This document shows, piece after piece, positions 6,806 through 14,572 of a stretch of 22,985 nucleotides of DNA. A model generated the notes under the pieces. That model saw only the letters and a program-made list of their open reading frames with translations. It was not told where the DNA came from and made no database searches. Numbering within the stretch: the first letter of the stretch is position 1; each line of letters begins with the position of its first letter. Source of the DNA: DASVEE01 sp036399695 (GTDB lineage: Bacteria > Acidobacteriota > Thermoanaerobaculia > Gp7-AA8); assembly GCA_036399695.1 (NCBI GenBank), contig DASWMP010000398.1, positions 1 through 22,985 on the forward strand. Reading direction: 5' to 3'. A program made the position numbers and the translations under genes.

Positions 6806-7666
6806 ATGAGAACGATCGGTATCTCCGCGAAGACCACGTCGCCGCACGCGCTCGAATTCGCCGAGCAGGTGGCAACCGATCTGCGGGCGCGCGGGCTCAC
6901 AGTGGTGATGGACGAGGCCACGTCGCGCGACACCAACGACGACGGCCACGCCTTCCCGAAGTCGCAGCTCGGCCATGAATGCGAGCTGCTCATCACCTTC
7001 GGCGGCGACGGCACACTCCTCTCCGTCGCCCGCCACGCCCCCGAGCACGTCCCGATCCTCGGCGTGAACATGGGCACGCTCGGCTTCCTCACGGAGATCC
7101 GCGTCGAGGAGTTCCCGAGCATCCTCAATCACGTTCTGGCCGGCGACTACAACGTGGAGCCGCGCGTGGCCTTCGACGTCTCGGTCAGCAGCCCGCACAA
7201 AATGGAGCACAAGATCTTCCGGGTGCTGAACGACGTGGCGATCAACAAGAGCGCCATCGCCCGCATCATCGACATGCGCGTCAGCGTGGCCGGCCTGTTC
7301 GTGTCGTCCTTCCGCGGCGACGGGTTGATCGTGGCGACGCCGACCGGCTCGACCGCCTACAACCTCTCCGCCGGCGGCCCGATCATCTACCCGACGATGG
7401 GCGCCGTCGTCATCACCCCGATCTGCCCCCACATGCTCACGAACCGTCCGCTCGTGCTCCCCGACGAGCTGGACATCGAGATCGGCGTCGTCACCCCCGA
7501 CGCCAGCGACGTCTATCTCACCCTCGACGGTCAGGAAGGCTTCGAGATCGGCGACCGGGACCGGGTCTGCGTCCGCCGCAGCGAAGCGCGGGTGCTGCTG
7601 ATCCAGTCGCCCGACAAGAATTACTTCGACGTGCTCCGCACGAAGCTCAAGTGGGGAGAGGGGTAG
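6806..7666 (+). CDS. nadK: NAD kinase
   Basis: Cytoplasmic ATP-NAD kinase of 286 residues, making NADP from NAD. It has the family's GGDGT motif (66-70) with catalytic Asp68, GVNMGTLGFL (86-95), the ND pair in LNDVAINK (Asn142, Asp143), the glycine-rich second motif GDGLIVATPTGSTAYNLSAG (171-190), and DGQ (241-243). Length is normal for bacterial NadK. ATG 6806 starts directly at the first beta strand (MRTIGISAK); no strong Shine-Dalgarno is visible. It follows the clpX-like gene by 37 nt, so the two probably share a transcript. A GC-rich hairpin repeat comes straight after its stop. Confidence 0.95.
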   Translation: MRTIGISAKTTSPHALEFAEQVATDLRARGLTVVMDEATSRDTNDDGHAFPKSQLGHECELLITFGGDGTLLSVARHAPEHVPILGVNMGTLGFLTEIRVEEFPSILNHVLAGDYNVEPRVAFDVSVSSPHKMEHKIFRVLNDVAINKSAIARIIDMRVSVAGLFVSSFRGDGLIVATPTGSTAYNLSAGGPIIYPTMGAVVITPICPHMLTNRPLVLPDELDIEIGVVTPDASDVYLTLDGQEGFEIGDRDRVCVRRSEARVLLIQSPDKNYFDVLRTKLKWGEG

Positions 7667-7668
7667 CG

Positions 7669-7754
7669 CGCGTTGTCGGTTGTCCGTTGCTCGTTGTCCG
7701 TGCTGCGCTCCGCGGCACTCAACGCGTAGCGGAGCACGGACAACGGACAACGCG
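7669..7754. repeat. GTTGTCCG-family inverted repeat between convergent genes
   Basis: CGTTGTCSGTTGTCCGTTG-type sequence on the left is answered by the complement of CGCGTTGTCCGTTGTCCGTG on the right, with a shared GCGCTCCGC/GCGGAGC segment near the loop. It fills the whole gap between nadK and the convergent lytic transglycosylase. The arms use the same units as the perfect inverted repeat at 731-850, so this is a second member of the family. It may serve as a bidirectional 3'-end structure. Confidence 0.7.
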
Positions 7755-8426
7755 TCAGCGGACGGCCAGCGACTTCTCGTACGTCGACTTCACCGCGGCC
7801 ACATACGCCTGCGTCTCGCGATATGGCGGCACGCCGTTGTACTTGGCCACCGCTCCGGGGCCGGCGTTGTACGCGGCCAGGGCGAGCTCGAGATCGCCGT
7901 CGAAGGTATCGAGCAGCGTGCGCAGATAGCGGGTGCCGCCGAAGATGTTCTGGCGGACGTCGAAGATGTCGCCGACGCCGAGGAACTTGGCGGTGGCGGG
8001 CATGAGCTGCATGAGGCCGCAGGCGCCGACGGGGGACATTGCCTTCGCGTTCCAGGCCGACTCGCGGCGCATGACCGCGGCGACGAGACGGGGGTCGACG
8101 CCATGAGTGCGGGCGGCGTCGGCAATGATCGGCGCGAGATCGCGCGGCGCCGTCACGTTCGCATTCGGGTCGAACACGACCGGGCCGTACGGATTCGTCG
8201 TGAGGCGGCGGCTGGCGGTGCGGATCTTCACCAGCGCTTCCCGGATGTTCCCGAAGAAGTGCCACGCCGTGATGGTGCGCCCCTCATTCGAGATGACGAC
8301 CCTCCCGGCCTTGCGGAGCTTCGCGTTTGGTACGTCGGCAGCCGAGAACGGACGGGCCGTCCCTGCTTTCGCCACCGCGGCTGCTGAAAGCAGCAACGTG
8401 ACGCCGATCACAATTCGTCTGGTCAT
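7755..8426 (-). CDS. periplasmic lytic transglycosylase (SLT family)
   Basis: Peptidoglycan-cleaving lytic transglycosylase of 223 residues. Signal peptide about 1-21 (TRRIVIGVTLLLSAAAVAKAG). A region of about 80 residues without clear family precedes the goose-lysozyme-like catalytic domain (about 95-215). Catalytic Glu122 lies in MRRESAWN, followed by the SLT motifs GACGLMQLMP (134-143) and LALAAYNAGPGAV (181-193). It acts in the periplasm, cutting the MurNAc-GlcNAc bond with formation of 1,6-anhydro ends. The upstream gap holds no obvious Shine-Dalgarno close to ATG 8426. It is divergent from the amidohydrolase gene (57 nt apart) and convergent with nadK. Confidence 0.9.
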   Translation of the reverse strand: MTRRIVIGVTLLLSAAAVAKAGTARPFSAADVPNAKLRKAGRVVISNEGRTITAWHFFGNIREALVKIRTASRRLTTNPYGPVVFDPNANVTAPRDLAPIIADAARTHGVDPRLVAAVMRRESAWNAKAMSPVGACGLMQLMPATAKFLGVGDIFDVRQNIFGGTRYLRTLLDTFDGDLELALAAYNAGPGAVAKYNGVPPYRETQAYVAAVKSTYEKSLAVR

Positions 8427-8469
8427 CGAGGCATCCCCGCAACGCTCTCCCCAAGAATCGCTATTCCGG

Positions 8470-8475
8470 TACGAT
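8470..8475 (+). promoter_or_regulatory. candidate -10 box for the amidohydrolase gene
   Basis: TACGAT followed by 8 nt and then ATG 8484, with no Shine-Dalgarno between. The geometry implies a leaderless transcript. Confidence 0.4.
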
Positions 8476-8483
8476 GCGTCGCT

Positions 8484-10139
8484 ATGCGTACCACTGCAAT
8501 ACTCTTGCTCGTTCTGGCCGCCTGCTCCCAGTCGAGACGATCCGCCGATACGGTTCCGCTGACGACCGCTACCGGTACGTTGTACGTCGGCGGCACCGTT
8601 TACGCCGGCCCCGACCAGACCCCGCGCAGCGATTACGCCATCTTCGTCGACGGCGGCGTCATCCGCGAAGTCGGTCCCGCCAGCGAGCTGCGGACGAAGT
8701 ATTCACGCGCCCGCGTGGCCGATCACTCCACCGCCACGATCCTGCCGGGCCTCACCGACGCCCACGGCCACCTCTACGGTCTCGGCCTGGCCCTCGATAC
8801 GGTCTCCCTCGTCGAGACGACGTCGTACGACGAGGTCATCGCCCGCGTCCGTCAGCGCGCCACACGCGCCTCGGGCAACGAATGGGTCCTCGGCCGTGGC
8901 TGGGACCAGAACGACTGGACGGTGAAGGAGTTCCCGACGGCCGCCGCGCTCGATGCCGCCATCGCGCAGCAGCCCGTCTGGCTCACGCGCATCGACGGCC
9001 ATGCCGGTCTGGCCAACACCGCCGCCATGCGCGCCGCCGGCATCACCGCGTCCACGCAGGACCCCGAGGGCGGGAAGATCGTGCGGGACGCGAACGGCAA
9101 TCCGACCGGCGTCTTCATCGACGCGGCCATGACGCTCGTCGAGCGGGCCATTCCTCCCGTCACCTACGAACAGACGCGCACCCGCGTCCGTGCCGCGGCC
9201 AACAGGATCGCTTCTCTCGGGCTCACAGAGCTGCACGACGCCGGCGCCGACGACGACACGATCCGCGCGGTGCAGGAGCTCATCGACCAGAACCAGTTCC
9301 CCATCCGCGTCTACATCATGCTCGACGGCAGCAACGCCGCGCAGCTCGAGCGCTGGTTCGCGAAAGGGCCGCTCGTCGCCTACGGCGGCCGCCTCACGGT
9401 CCGCTCGGTCAAGCTCTACGCCGACGGCGCGCTCGGCAGCCGCGGCGCGGCGCTCCTCGCCCCTTACGCAGACGATCCCGCCAACTCCGGCCTCATGATC
9501 ACGAAGCCGGAGGAGATCGAACGCATCGCCCGTCGCGCCCTCGCCGCCGGCTTCCAGGTCAACACGCACGCGATCGGCGACCGCGGCAACCGCAACACCA
9601 TCGACGCCTACGAACGCGCCGGCGTCACCCCCGACAAGCGTTTCCGCATCGAGCACCTGCAGGTGATCTCGCTCGACGACATCCCCCGCCTGGCCCGCAA
9701 CGGCATCATCGCCTCGATGCAGCCGACGCACGCGACGAGCGACATGTACTGGGCCGAACAGCGCGTCGGCCCGCAACGCATCGCCGGTGCCTACGCCTGG
9801 CGCAAACTCCTCGACGCCGGCGTCCGCCTCGCCCTCGGCTCCGACTTTCCGGTCGAGGACGTGAATCCCTTCTTTGGCCTCTACGCCGCCGTCACGCGAC
9901 AGGACCAGAAAGGCTGGCCCGCCGGAGGCTGGCACCCGGAAGAGCGCCTGACGTTAGCGGAAGCGATCCGCGGCTTCACCTCAGACGCGGCTTACGCCGC
10001 CTTCGAGGAACAGTCCCGCGGCACCATCGAGCCCGGCAAGCTGGCCGACTTCACCATCGTGGAAGGCAACCTCACCACGATGCCGGCGTCGGAGCTCTGG
10101 AACGCCAAGGTGGTGCGCACGCTCGTCGGCGGGATGTGA
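8484..10139 (+). CDS. YtcJ-like metal-dependent amidohydrolase, lipoprotein
   Basis: Amidohydrolase-superfamily protein of 551 residues. The N-terminus is a lipoprotein signal with lipobox LAAC (11-14), so it is probably anchored at a membrane facing the periplasm. Metal site candidates in order: HxH in DAHGH (94 and 96), Lys309 in SVKLYADGALGSRG, His361 in NTHAIGDRGN, His390 in RIEHLQ, and Asp453 in LGSDFPVE. The YADGALGSRGA and HAIGDR motifs and the C-terminal GTIEPGKLADF are typical of the YtcJ group. Substrate is unknown; members hydrolyse amides or carbamates. A 57-nt divergent region separates it from the transglycosylase. The overlapping longer frame at 8474-10516 is a GC-driven shadow. 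Confidence 0.9.
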   Translation: MRTTAILLLVLAACSQSRRSADTVPLTTATGTLYVGGTVYAGPDQTPRSDYAIFVDGGVIREVGPASELRTKYSRARVADHSTATILPGLTDAHGHLYGLGLALDTVSLVETTSYDEVIARVRQRATRASGNEWVLGRGWDQNDWTVKEFPTAAALDAAIAQQPVWLTRIDGHAGLANTAAMRAAGITASTQDPEGGKIVRDANGNPTGVFIDAAMTLVERAIPPVTYEQTRTRVRAAANRIASLGLTELHDAGADDDTIRAVQELIDQNQFPIRVYIMLDGSNAAQLERWFAKGPLVAYGGRLTVRSVKLYADGALGSRGAALLAPYADDPANSGLMITKPEEIERIARRALAAGFQVNTHAIGDRGNRNTIDAYERAGVTPDKRFRIEHLQVISLDDIPRLARNGIIASMQPTHATSDMYWAEQRVGPQRIAGAYAWRKLLDAGVRLALGSDFPVEDVNPFFGLYAAVTRQDQKGWPAGGWHPEERLTLAEAIRGFTSDAAYAAFEEQSRGTIEPGKLADFTIVEGNLTTMPASELWNAKVVRTLVGGM

Positions 10140-10147
10140 CCTCTATC

Positions 10148-10469
10148 GATCTCGGAGTGCGGTGGCGAAGGCCACCGCTCTGCGACACGTGTACAAGAGC
10201 GGTGGCCTTCGGAGGGTGTCTCAAAACGGTGCGCCTCGATCTCTCCTTTGGTTCTGCCGCCGATGAACCGGCGCCTGCGGGCGCGGACAGACAGGAGTGT
10301 CTGTCCCACATTCAGATTCCGCCGAATATCGGGCACCCGCGGGCACGCTGGCTTCAATGTGGGACAGACACTCTTGTCTGTCTGCGCCCGCAGGCGCCGG
10401 TTTCTAGGCCATCAGAGTGTGTGCGCTCCGTTTTGAGACACCCTCCCTTCGCCACCGCACTCCGAGATC
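10148..10469. repeat. nested 322-bp foldback element (three concentric inverted repeats)
   Basis: This fills the 336-bp gene-free gap between convergent genes. Outer arms 10148-10171 and 10446-10469 are exact reverse complements (24 bp). Middle arms 10211-10229 and 10428-10446 are exact (19 bp; extend to 24 with one mismatch). Inner arms 10267-10312 and 10356-10401 match over 46 bp with two mismatches. Each inner arm also holds its own small hairpin (GGACAGACA and TGTCTGTCC). At the left, 10167-10181 also pairs with 10196-10210, allowing an alternative fold. No ORF is convincing. It resembles a MITE-like or REP-derived element; no target duplication was identified. Confidence 0.85.
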
Positions 10470-10475
10470 AGATTC

Positions 10476-11405
10476 TTACAGCGCCACCACCGCCTCATGG
10501 TCATCAAAGTGCGTGAGCGCGCGGAAATCCTGATAGCGCTCGTAGATCTCGCCCAGCGAGATCTCGCGCAGCCGGTCGAGCGAGAACTTCTCCACCGTGA
10601 ACGACGCCAGCACGCTGCCGAAGACGATCGCGCGGCGCAGCTCGCGGTCGTTCACTTCCGCCCGTGACGCCAGGTAGCCGAGGAAGCCGCCGGCGAACGT
10701 ATCACCCGCGCCGGTGGGGTCGAACACGTTCTCCAGCGGATACGCCGGCGCGGCGAAGATCGCGTCGTTCGTGATCATCAGCACGCCGTACTCGCCGCGC
10801 TTGACGACGAGCGTCTTCGCGCCGAGGGCGAGGATCTCGCGGCAACCCTTGACGAGGTTCGCCTCGCCGGTGAACTGGCGCACTTCCGCCTCGTTGATGA
10901 CGATCAGGTCGACGCTCCCGAACACCTTCGCCAGCGAGTCCTTCTTCGACGAGATCCAGTAATTCATCGTGTCGAGGGCCACGAGCCGCGGCCGCGACGT
11001 CTGCTTCAGCACGTCGAGCTGCAGATCCGGATCGATGTTCGCGAGGAACAGCACGTCCGCATTCCGCTGCCGCTCGTTGAGCTGCGGCTTGAACCCGGCG
11101 AACACATTGAGCTGCGTGTCCTTCGTCTTGGCGACGTTCAGGTCGTAGCCATACTCGCCCGCCCAGAAGAACGTCTTCTCCCCCGCCACCCGCTCCAGGC
11201 CGTCGATATTGATCCTGCGCCCCTTGAAGACACTCATGTCCTCATCGGTAAAGTCCTCCCCGACGATGGCCACGAGATCGACCTCCGCAAAGAACGAAGC
11301 CGCGACAGAAAAGTAAGTCGCCGACCCGCCGATGCACTTCTCGGCCTTCCCAAACGGGGTCTGCAAACTATCGAACGCAACGCTACCGACGACGAGGATG
11401 GACAT
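10476..11405 (-). CDS. PfkB-family sugar/nucleoside kinase
   Basis: Ribokinase-fold kinase of 309 residues. N-terminal MSILVVGSVAFDSLQTPFG with GGSATYFSVAAS (26-37) is the substrate-side motif; the C-terminal PfkB signature DPTGAGDTFAGGFLGYL (229-245) includes the GAGD anion hole with Asp235 as catalytic base. Kinases of this family phosphorylate ribose-type sugars, nucleosides or fructose-type substrates. It follows mtnP by 43 nt on the same strand, so a nucleoside or pentose from methylthioadenosine or adenosine salvage is a reasonable substrate, but that is inference. ATG 11405 has GAAAGG about 10 nt upstream. The gene is convergent with the amidohydrolase across the large foldback repeat. 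Confidence 0.88.
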   Translation of the reverse strand: MSILVVGSVAFDSLQTPFGKAEKCIGGSATYFSVAASFFAEVDLVAIVGEDFTDEDMSVFKGRRINIDGLERVAGEKTFFWAGEYGYDLNVAKTKDTQLNVFAGFKPQLNERQRNADVLFLANIDPDLQLDVLKQTSRPRLVALDTMNYWISSKKDSLAKVFGSVDLIVINEAEVRQFTGEANLVKGCREILALGAKTLVVKRGEYGVLMITNDAIFAAPAYPLENVFDPTGAGDTFAGGFLGYLASRAEVNDRELRRAIVFGSVLASFTVEKFSLDRLREISLGEIYERYQDFRALTHFDDHEAVVAL

Positions 11406-11448
11406 GGTTCAAACCTTTCGTGGGGCGAGCGCCAGGCTCGCCCGCCTT

Positions 11449-12312
11449 CTATTTAACGTACTTGCCGATGATGGGCGCCAGCTCTTCCTTTACTTTCGGG
11501 GGGATGAGCGAGGGGTCGGTGAGGATGGCGTATTGGAGGGCAGTGGCGCAGGCGCAGTCGCGGGTCCGGCGGGAGACCTGGGGCACGGTGGCGCGGATGG
11601 TTTTCTGGGCCATTTCGGCGTTGGCGCGTAGGTAGCCGAGGATCTGTTCGATGTCGACGTCGGCGTGCTCTTCGTGCCAGCAGTCGTAGTCGGTGACGAG
11701 GGCCATCGTGGCGTAGCAGATCTCCGCTTCGCGGGCGAGTTTGGCCTCCTGGAGGTTCGTCATGCCGATGACGTCGACGCCCCAGGTGCGGTAGAGATTC
11801 GATTCGGCGCGCGTCGAGAACTGCGGGCCTTCCATGCAGAGGTAGACGCCGCCCATGTGCACGGTGGCGCCGGCGTCGCGTGCGGCGTCGCCCATCATGA
11901 ACGACACGGCGGCGCAGATCGGATCGGCGAAGGCGACGTGGCCGACGATCCCGTTGCCGAAGAACGTATCGGGGCGGTGACGCGTGCGGTCGATGAACTG
12001 GTGGGGGAAGACGAGGTCCGTCGGGTGATACGTCTCCTTCATCGAGCCGACGGCGCTGGCCGAGAGGATCGTGTGCACGCCGAGGAGCTTGAAGCCGTAG
12101 ATGTTCGCCCGGTAATTCAGCTCGCTCGGCAGCTTGCGGTGCCCGCGTCCGTGGCGCGACAGAAACGCCACCTTCACACCGTCGATCTCGCCGATGAGAT
12201 ACGGATCGGACGGATCGCCGAACGGCGTCTCGATAAAACGCTCGTGGATGACGTGAAGGCCGTCCATCTGGTAGAGGCCGGAGCCGCCGATGATGCCGAT
12301 CTGGATGTCCAT
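11449..12312 (-). CDS. mtnP: S-methyl-5'-thioadenosine phosphorylase (MTAP/PNP family 2)
   Basis: Phosphorylase of 287 residues that splits methylthioadenosine (or a related purine nucleoside) with phosphate into adenine and methylthioribose-1-phosphate. Visible family motifs: IGIIGGSGLY (5-14), LSRHGRGHRKLPSELNYRANI, the family-2 signature MEGPQFSTRAES, GMTNLQEAKLAREAEICYA, and DYDCWHEE with the base-binding Asp. Length is normal for the family. The frame is open 25 codons further up, but ATG 12312 is right: homology starts there and GGGAGG lies about 8 nt upstream. Upstream is a hairpin repeat and then the Gfo/Idh gene; downstream is the PfkB kinase. An MTA-inosine preference cannot be excluded. 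Confidence 0.92.
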   Translation of the reverse strand: MDIQIGIIGGSGLYQMDGLHVIHERFIETPFGDPSDPYLIGEIDGVKVAFLSRHGRGHRKLPSELNYRANIYGFKLLGVHTILSASAVGSMKETYHPTDLVFPHQFIDRTRHRPDTFFGNGIVGHVAFADPICAAVSFMMGDAARDAGATVHMGGVYLCMEGPQFSTRAESNLYRTWGVDVIGMTNLQEAKLAREAEICYATMALVTDYDCWHEEHADVDIEQILGYLRANAEMAQKTIRATVPQVSRRTRDCACATALQYAILTDPSLIPPKVKEELAPIIGKYVK

Positions 12313-12330
12313 TTGCCTGCCTCCCGGCCC

Positions 12331-12388
12331 GTTGTCGGTTTTCGGTTGTTGGTTGGGAACCAAAAACCAACAACCAAAAACCAACAAC
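12331..12388. repeat. AT-richer inverted repeat (GTTGTTGGTTTTTGG type)
   Basis: Arm 12331-12354 and arm 12365-12388 are reverse complements over 24 bp with two mismatches, around a 10-nt loop. It lies between the Gfo/Idh stop and the mtnP Shine-Dalgarno on the minus strand. The GTTG-rich unit looks like a diverged variant of the GTTGTCCG arms at 731-850 and 7669-7754. It could act as an attenuator or terminator splitting the lpx cluster from mtnP-pfkB, but there is no clean U-tract. Confidence 0.75.
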
Positions 12389-12398
12389 CGCTTCTCTT

Positions 12399-13355
12399 CT
12401 ACACGCTTCTGAATCTCCCCAGCGCTTCCTCGATGGCTTCGCCGACGCGGATGGCCAGCTTCACGGCGTCGCGGCCGTCTTCGGCGGAGACGATGGGGCG
12501 TTCGCGGGTGTTGACGCAGTGGAGGAACGCTTCGAGCTCGGCGCGGAGCGGTTCCTTCTTTTCGACCGGCACTTCGAGGGGGCGGAGCACGCGCTGGCCG
12601 CCTTCTTCGATGAGCCGGTAGCCCTTCACTTCCTGTTCCTTCGTGTCGACGGAGATGTAGAAGTCGCTGCCGAAGAAGCGCTGCTTGCGGACGCGCTCCT
12701 GCGAGACGCGGCTGGCCGTGAGGTTGGCCACGGCGCCGTTCGCCAGCTCGAGGCGGACGTTCGTGATGTCCACCTTCCCGGTCAGCACGGGCACACCGGC
12801 GGCGCGGATCTCCACCACCTCCTGCTTGGTCAGCGAGAGCACGAGGTTGATGTCGTGGATCATCAGGTCGAGCAGCACGTCGACGTCGAGGGAGCGGGGG
12901 ACGAAGACGCCCAGGCGCTCGGCCTCGAAGTAGCGCACATTGCGCACCTGCTCGGCGATGGCGACGATGGCCGGGTTGTACCGCTCCACGTGGCCGACCT
13001 GCACGATGGTCCGGTGCCTGGCGGCGTGCTCGATGAGGCGCTCCGCTTCCTCCAGCGTGGCGGTGACGGGCTTCTCGATCAGCAGATCCACACCGGCATC
13101 GAGCAGTTGCGCGGCGACGGCGTAGTGGCTCGTCGTCGGGGTGGCCACGACGGCGCAGTCGATCTGCGTCGCCAGCTCGGCCACGCTCTCGAACCGCTTC
13201 AGGCCGAGCGTCGACGACACCTCGGCGGCGATGTCGTCGTTCGGCTCGACGAAGCCGACCACGTTCGCTTCGGGCATCTCCGTGAGGATGCGCGCGTGCA
13301 GACGCCCGAGGTAACCGGTGCCGACGACGCCTACACGCAGCGCGTCGGGCGTCAT
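12399..13355 (-). CDS. Gfo/Idh/MocA-family oxidoreductase in the lpx cluster
   Basis: NAD(P)-dependent sugar oxidoreductase of 318 residues. Rossmann motif GVVGTGYLG (9-17), VVATPTTSHY (69-78) and the family EKP (94-96) are present, followed by VGHVERYNP and the C-terminal alpha/beta substrate domain. It overlaps lpxA by 4 nt (ATGA), indicating translational coupling, so a role on the lipid A precursor UDP-GlcNAc is likely. GnnA, a Gfo/Idh enzyme that oxidises the 3-position of UDP-GlcNAc before transamination by GnnB, is a known precedent beside lpxA in some bacteria. No GnnB-like aminotransferase is in this window, so I do not assign gnnA. Other nucleotide-sugar dehydrogenations are possible. 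Confidence 0.88.
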   Translation of the reverse strand: MTPDALRVGVVGTGYLGRLHARILTEMPEANVVGFVEPNDDIAAEVSSTLGLKRFESVAELATQIDCAVVATPTTSHYAVAAQLLDAGVDLLIEKPVTATLEEAERLIEHAARHRTIVQVGHVERYNPAIVAIAEQVRNVRYFEAERLGVFVPRSLDVDVLLDLMIHDINLVLSLTKQEVVEIRAAGVPVLTGKVDITNVRLELANGAVANLTASRVSQERVRKQRFFGSDFYISVDTKEQEVKGYRLIEEGGQRVLRPLEVPVEKKEPLRAELEAFLHCVNTRERPIVSAEDGRDAVKLAIRVGEAIEEALGRFRSV

Positions 13356-14134
13356 CGGACGATCCCCCGCTTGGAGCCGCGCACGAACTCGACCAGATAG
13401 CGGACTTCGGCAGTGGCGCCGAGCTCCGTCTCGATGCGCTCGAGCGCGTCGGCCAGCTTCAGCTTCGAGCGGACCAGCAGGCGATAAGCGCGCTGCAGCG
13501 CCTCGATCGACTCGCGCGAGAAGCCTTTGCGCTCCAGTCCGATCGTGTTGACGCCGTACGTCTTGGCCGGGCGGTTGCCGACCGTCTTGATGTACGGCAG
13601 CACGTCCTGCGTGAGGATCGAGCCGCCGCCGATGAAGGCGTAGTCGCCGGCGCGTGTGAACTGGTGCACGGCGCTGAAGGCGCCGACCGTGACGTGATCG
13701 CCGATGTCCACGTGCCCCGCCAGCGTGGCGTTGTTGGCGAAGATCGTGTGCGAGCCGACGTGGCAGTCGTGGGCGATGTGCGCGTACGCCATCAGGAAGT
13801 TGTGCGACGCGATCGTCGTCCGGCCGCCGCCGCCCAGCGTCCCGCGGTTCACCGTGACGAACTCGCGGAACGTGTTGTCGTCGCCGATGTGGAGCTCCGT
13901 CCGTTCGCCTTTGAACTTCAGGTCCTGAGGCGGGCCGCCGATCGAGGCGTGGCCGTAGAAGACGTTGCGCTCGCCGATGACCGTCGGCCCCTCGACGCGC
14001 ACGTGCGGGCCGATCACGCTGTCGGCGCCGATCGTCACGTCCGGACCGATGATGGCGTAGGCGCCGACCGTGACGCCGGCGGCGAGCTTCGCGTCGCGGC
14101 TGACGACGGCGGTCTGGTCGATCGTGGCGCTCAT
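13352..14134 (-). CDS. lpxA: UDP-GlcNAc acyltransferase LpxA
   Basis: First enzyme of lipid A synthesis, transferring a hydroxyacyl chain from ACP to UDP-GlcNAc in the cytoplasm; 260 residues. The N-terminal two-thirds is a left-handed beta helix of hexapeptide repeats (VTVGAYAIIGPDVTIG and on). The catalytic histidine is His122 in AYAHIAHDCHVG, matching E. coli His125. VHQF (156-159) and GNRPAKTYGVNTIGLERKGFS are LpxA hallmarks, and the C-terminal helical domain (about 190-260) is present. Gly170 falls at the E. coli Gly173 acyl-length position, which would permit a long (C14-type) chain; this is inference. ATG 14134 overlaps the fabZ stop (14131-14134), and its own stop overlaps the Gfo/Idh start. 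The open frame upstream to 14371 is fabZ read in another frame. Confidence 0.95.
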   Translation of the reverse strand: MSATIDQTAVVSRDAKLAAGVTVGAYAIIGPDVTIGADSVIGPHVRVEGPTVIGERNVFYGHASIGGPPQDLKFKGERTELHIGDDNTFREFVTVNRGTLGGGGRTTIASHNFLMAYAHIAHDCHVGSHTIFANNATLAGHVDIGDHVTVGAFSAVHQFTRAGDYAFIGGGSILTQDVLPYIKTVGNRPAKTYGVNTIGLERKGFSRESIEALQRAYRLLVRSKLKLADALERIETELGATAEVRYLVEFVRGSKRGIVR

Positions 14135-14568
14135 TCCGGCCTCGCCACCATGACGCTCAGCAGCTCCGCTTCGGCGACGACCTGATCGCCGACCTTGGCG
14201 ATGCCTTTCAGCTTCACGGACGACGCGCGCGCCTGCAGCACGTCGATCTCCAGCCTGAGCTGATCGCCCGGCACGACCGGGCGGCGGAAGCGCGCCTTGT
14301 CGACGCCGCCGAACAGGAACAGCTTGCGGTCCCGGTCTTCCATCGTGCGGAGGAAGAGCACGGCCCCGCACTGCGCCATCGCCTCGACGATCAGGACGCC
14401 CGGCATGACCGGCGCGCCGGGGAAATGCCCCTGAAAGAACTGCTCGTTAGCCGTGACGTTCTTCAGGCCGACGATCCGCTTGCCGTCCTCGTATTCGAGG
14501 ATGCGGTCGACCAGCAGCATCGGGTAGCGATGCGGCAGGAGCTTCATGATCTCGTTGATGCCCAGCAT
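14131..14568 (-). CDS. fabZ: 3-hydroxyacyl-ACP dehydratase FabZ
   Basis: Hot-dog fold dehydratase of 145 residues acting in the fatty acid elongation cycle. Diagnostic segment LPHRYPMLLVDRI (11-23) and the active site GHFPGAPVMPGVLIVEAMAQ (47-66), with His48 and Glu62 as catalytic residues. Length matches FabZ. It starts 4 nt after the lpxD stop and its stop overlaps lpxA, so lpxD-fabZ-lpxA is one translationally coupled unit. This places control of the shared hydroxyacyl-ACP pool beside its two users. An AGAGGT sequence lies just before the ATG. Confidence 0.95.
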   Translation of the reverse strand: MLGINEIMKLLPHRYPMLLVDRILEYEDGKRIVGLKNVTANEQFFQGHFPGAPVMPGVLIVEAMAQCGAVLFLRTMEDRDRKLFLFGGVDKARFRRPVVPGDQLRLEIDVLQARASSVKLKGIAKVGDQVVAEAELLSVMVARPE

Positions 14569-14572
14569 GTGA

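Noticed and set aside
8474..10516. 680-codon Arg-rich plus-strand frame
   Set aside because: It overlaps the well-supported amidohydrolase in another frame, has no family features and is Arg/His-rich as expected from a GC shadow.
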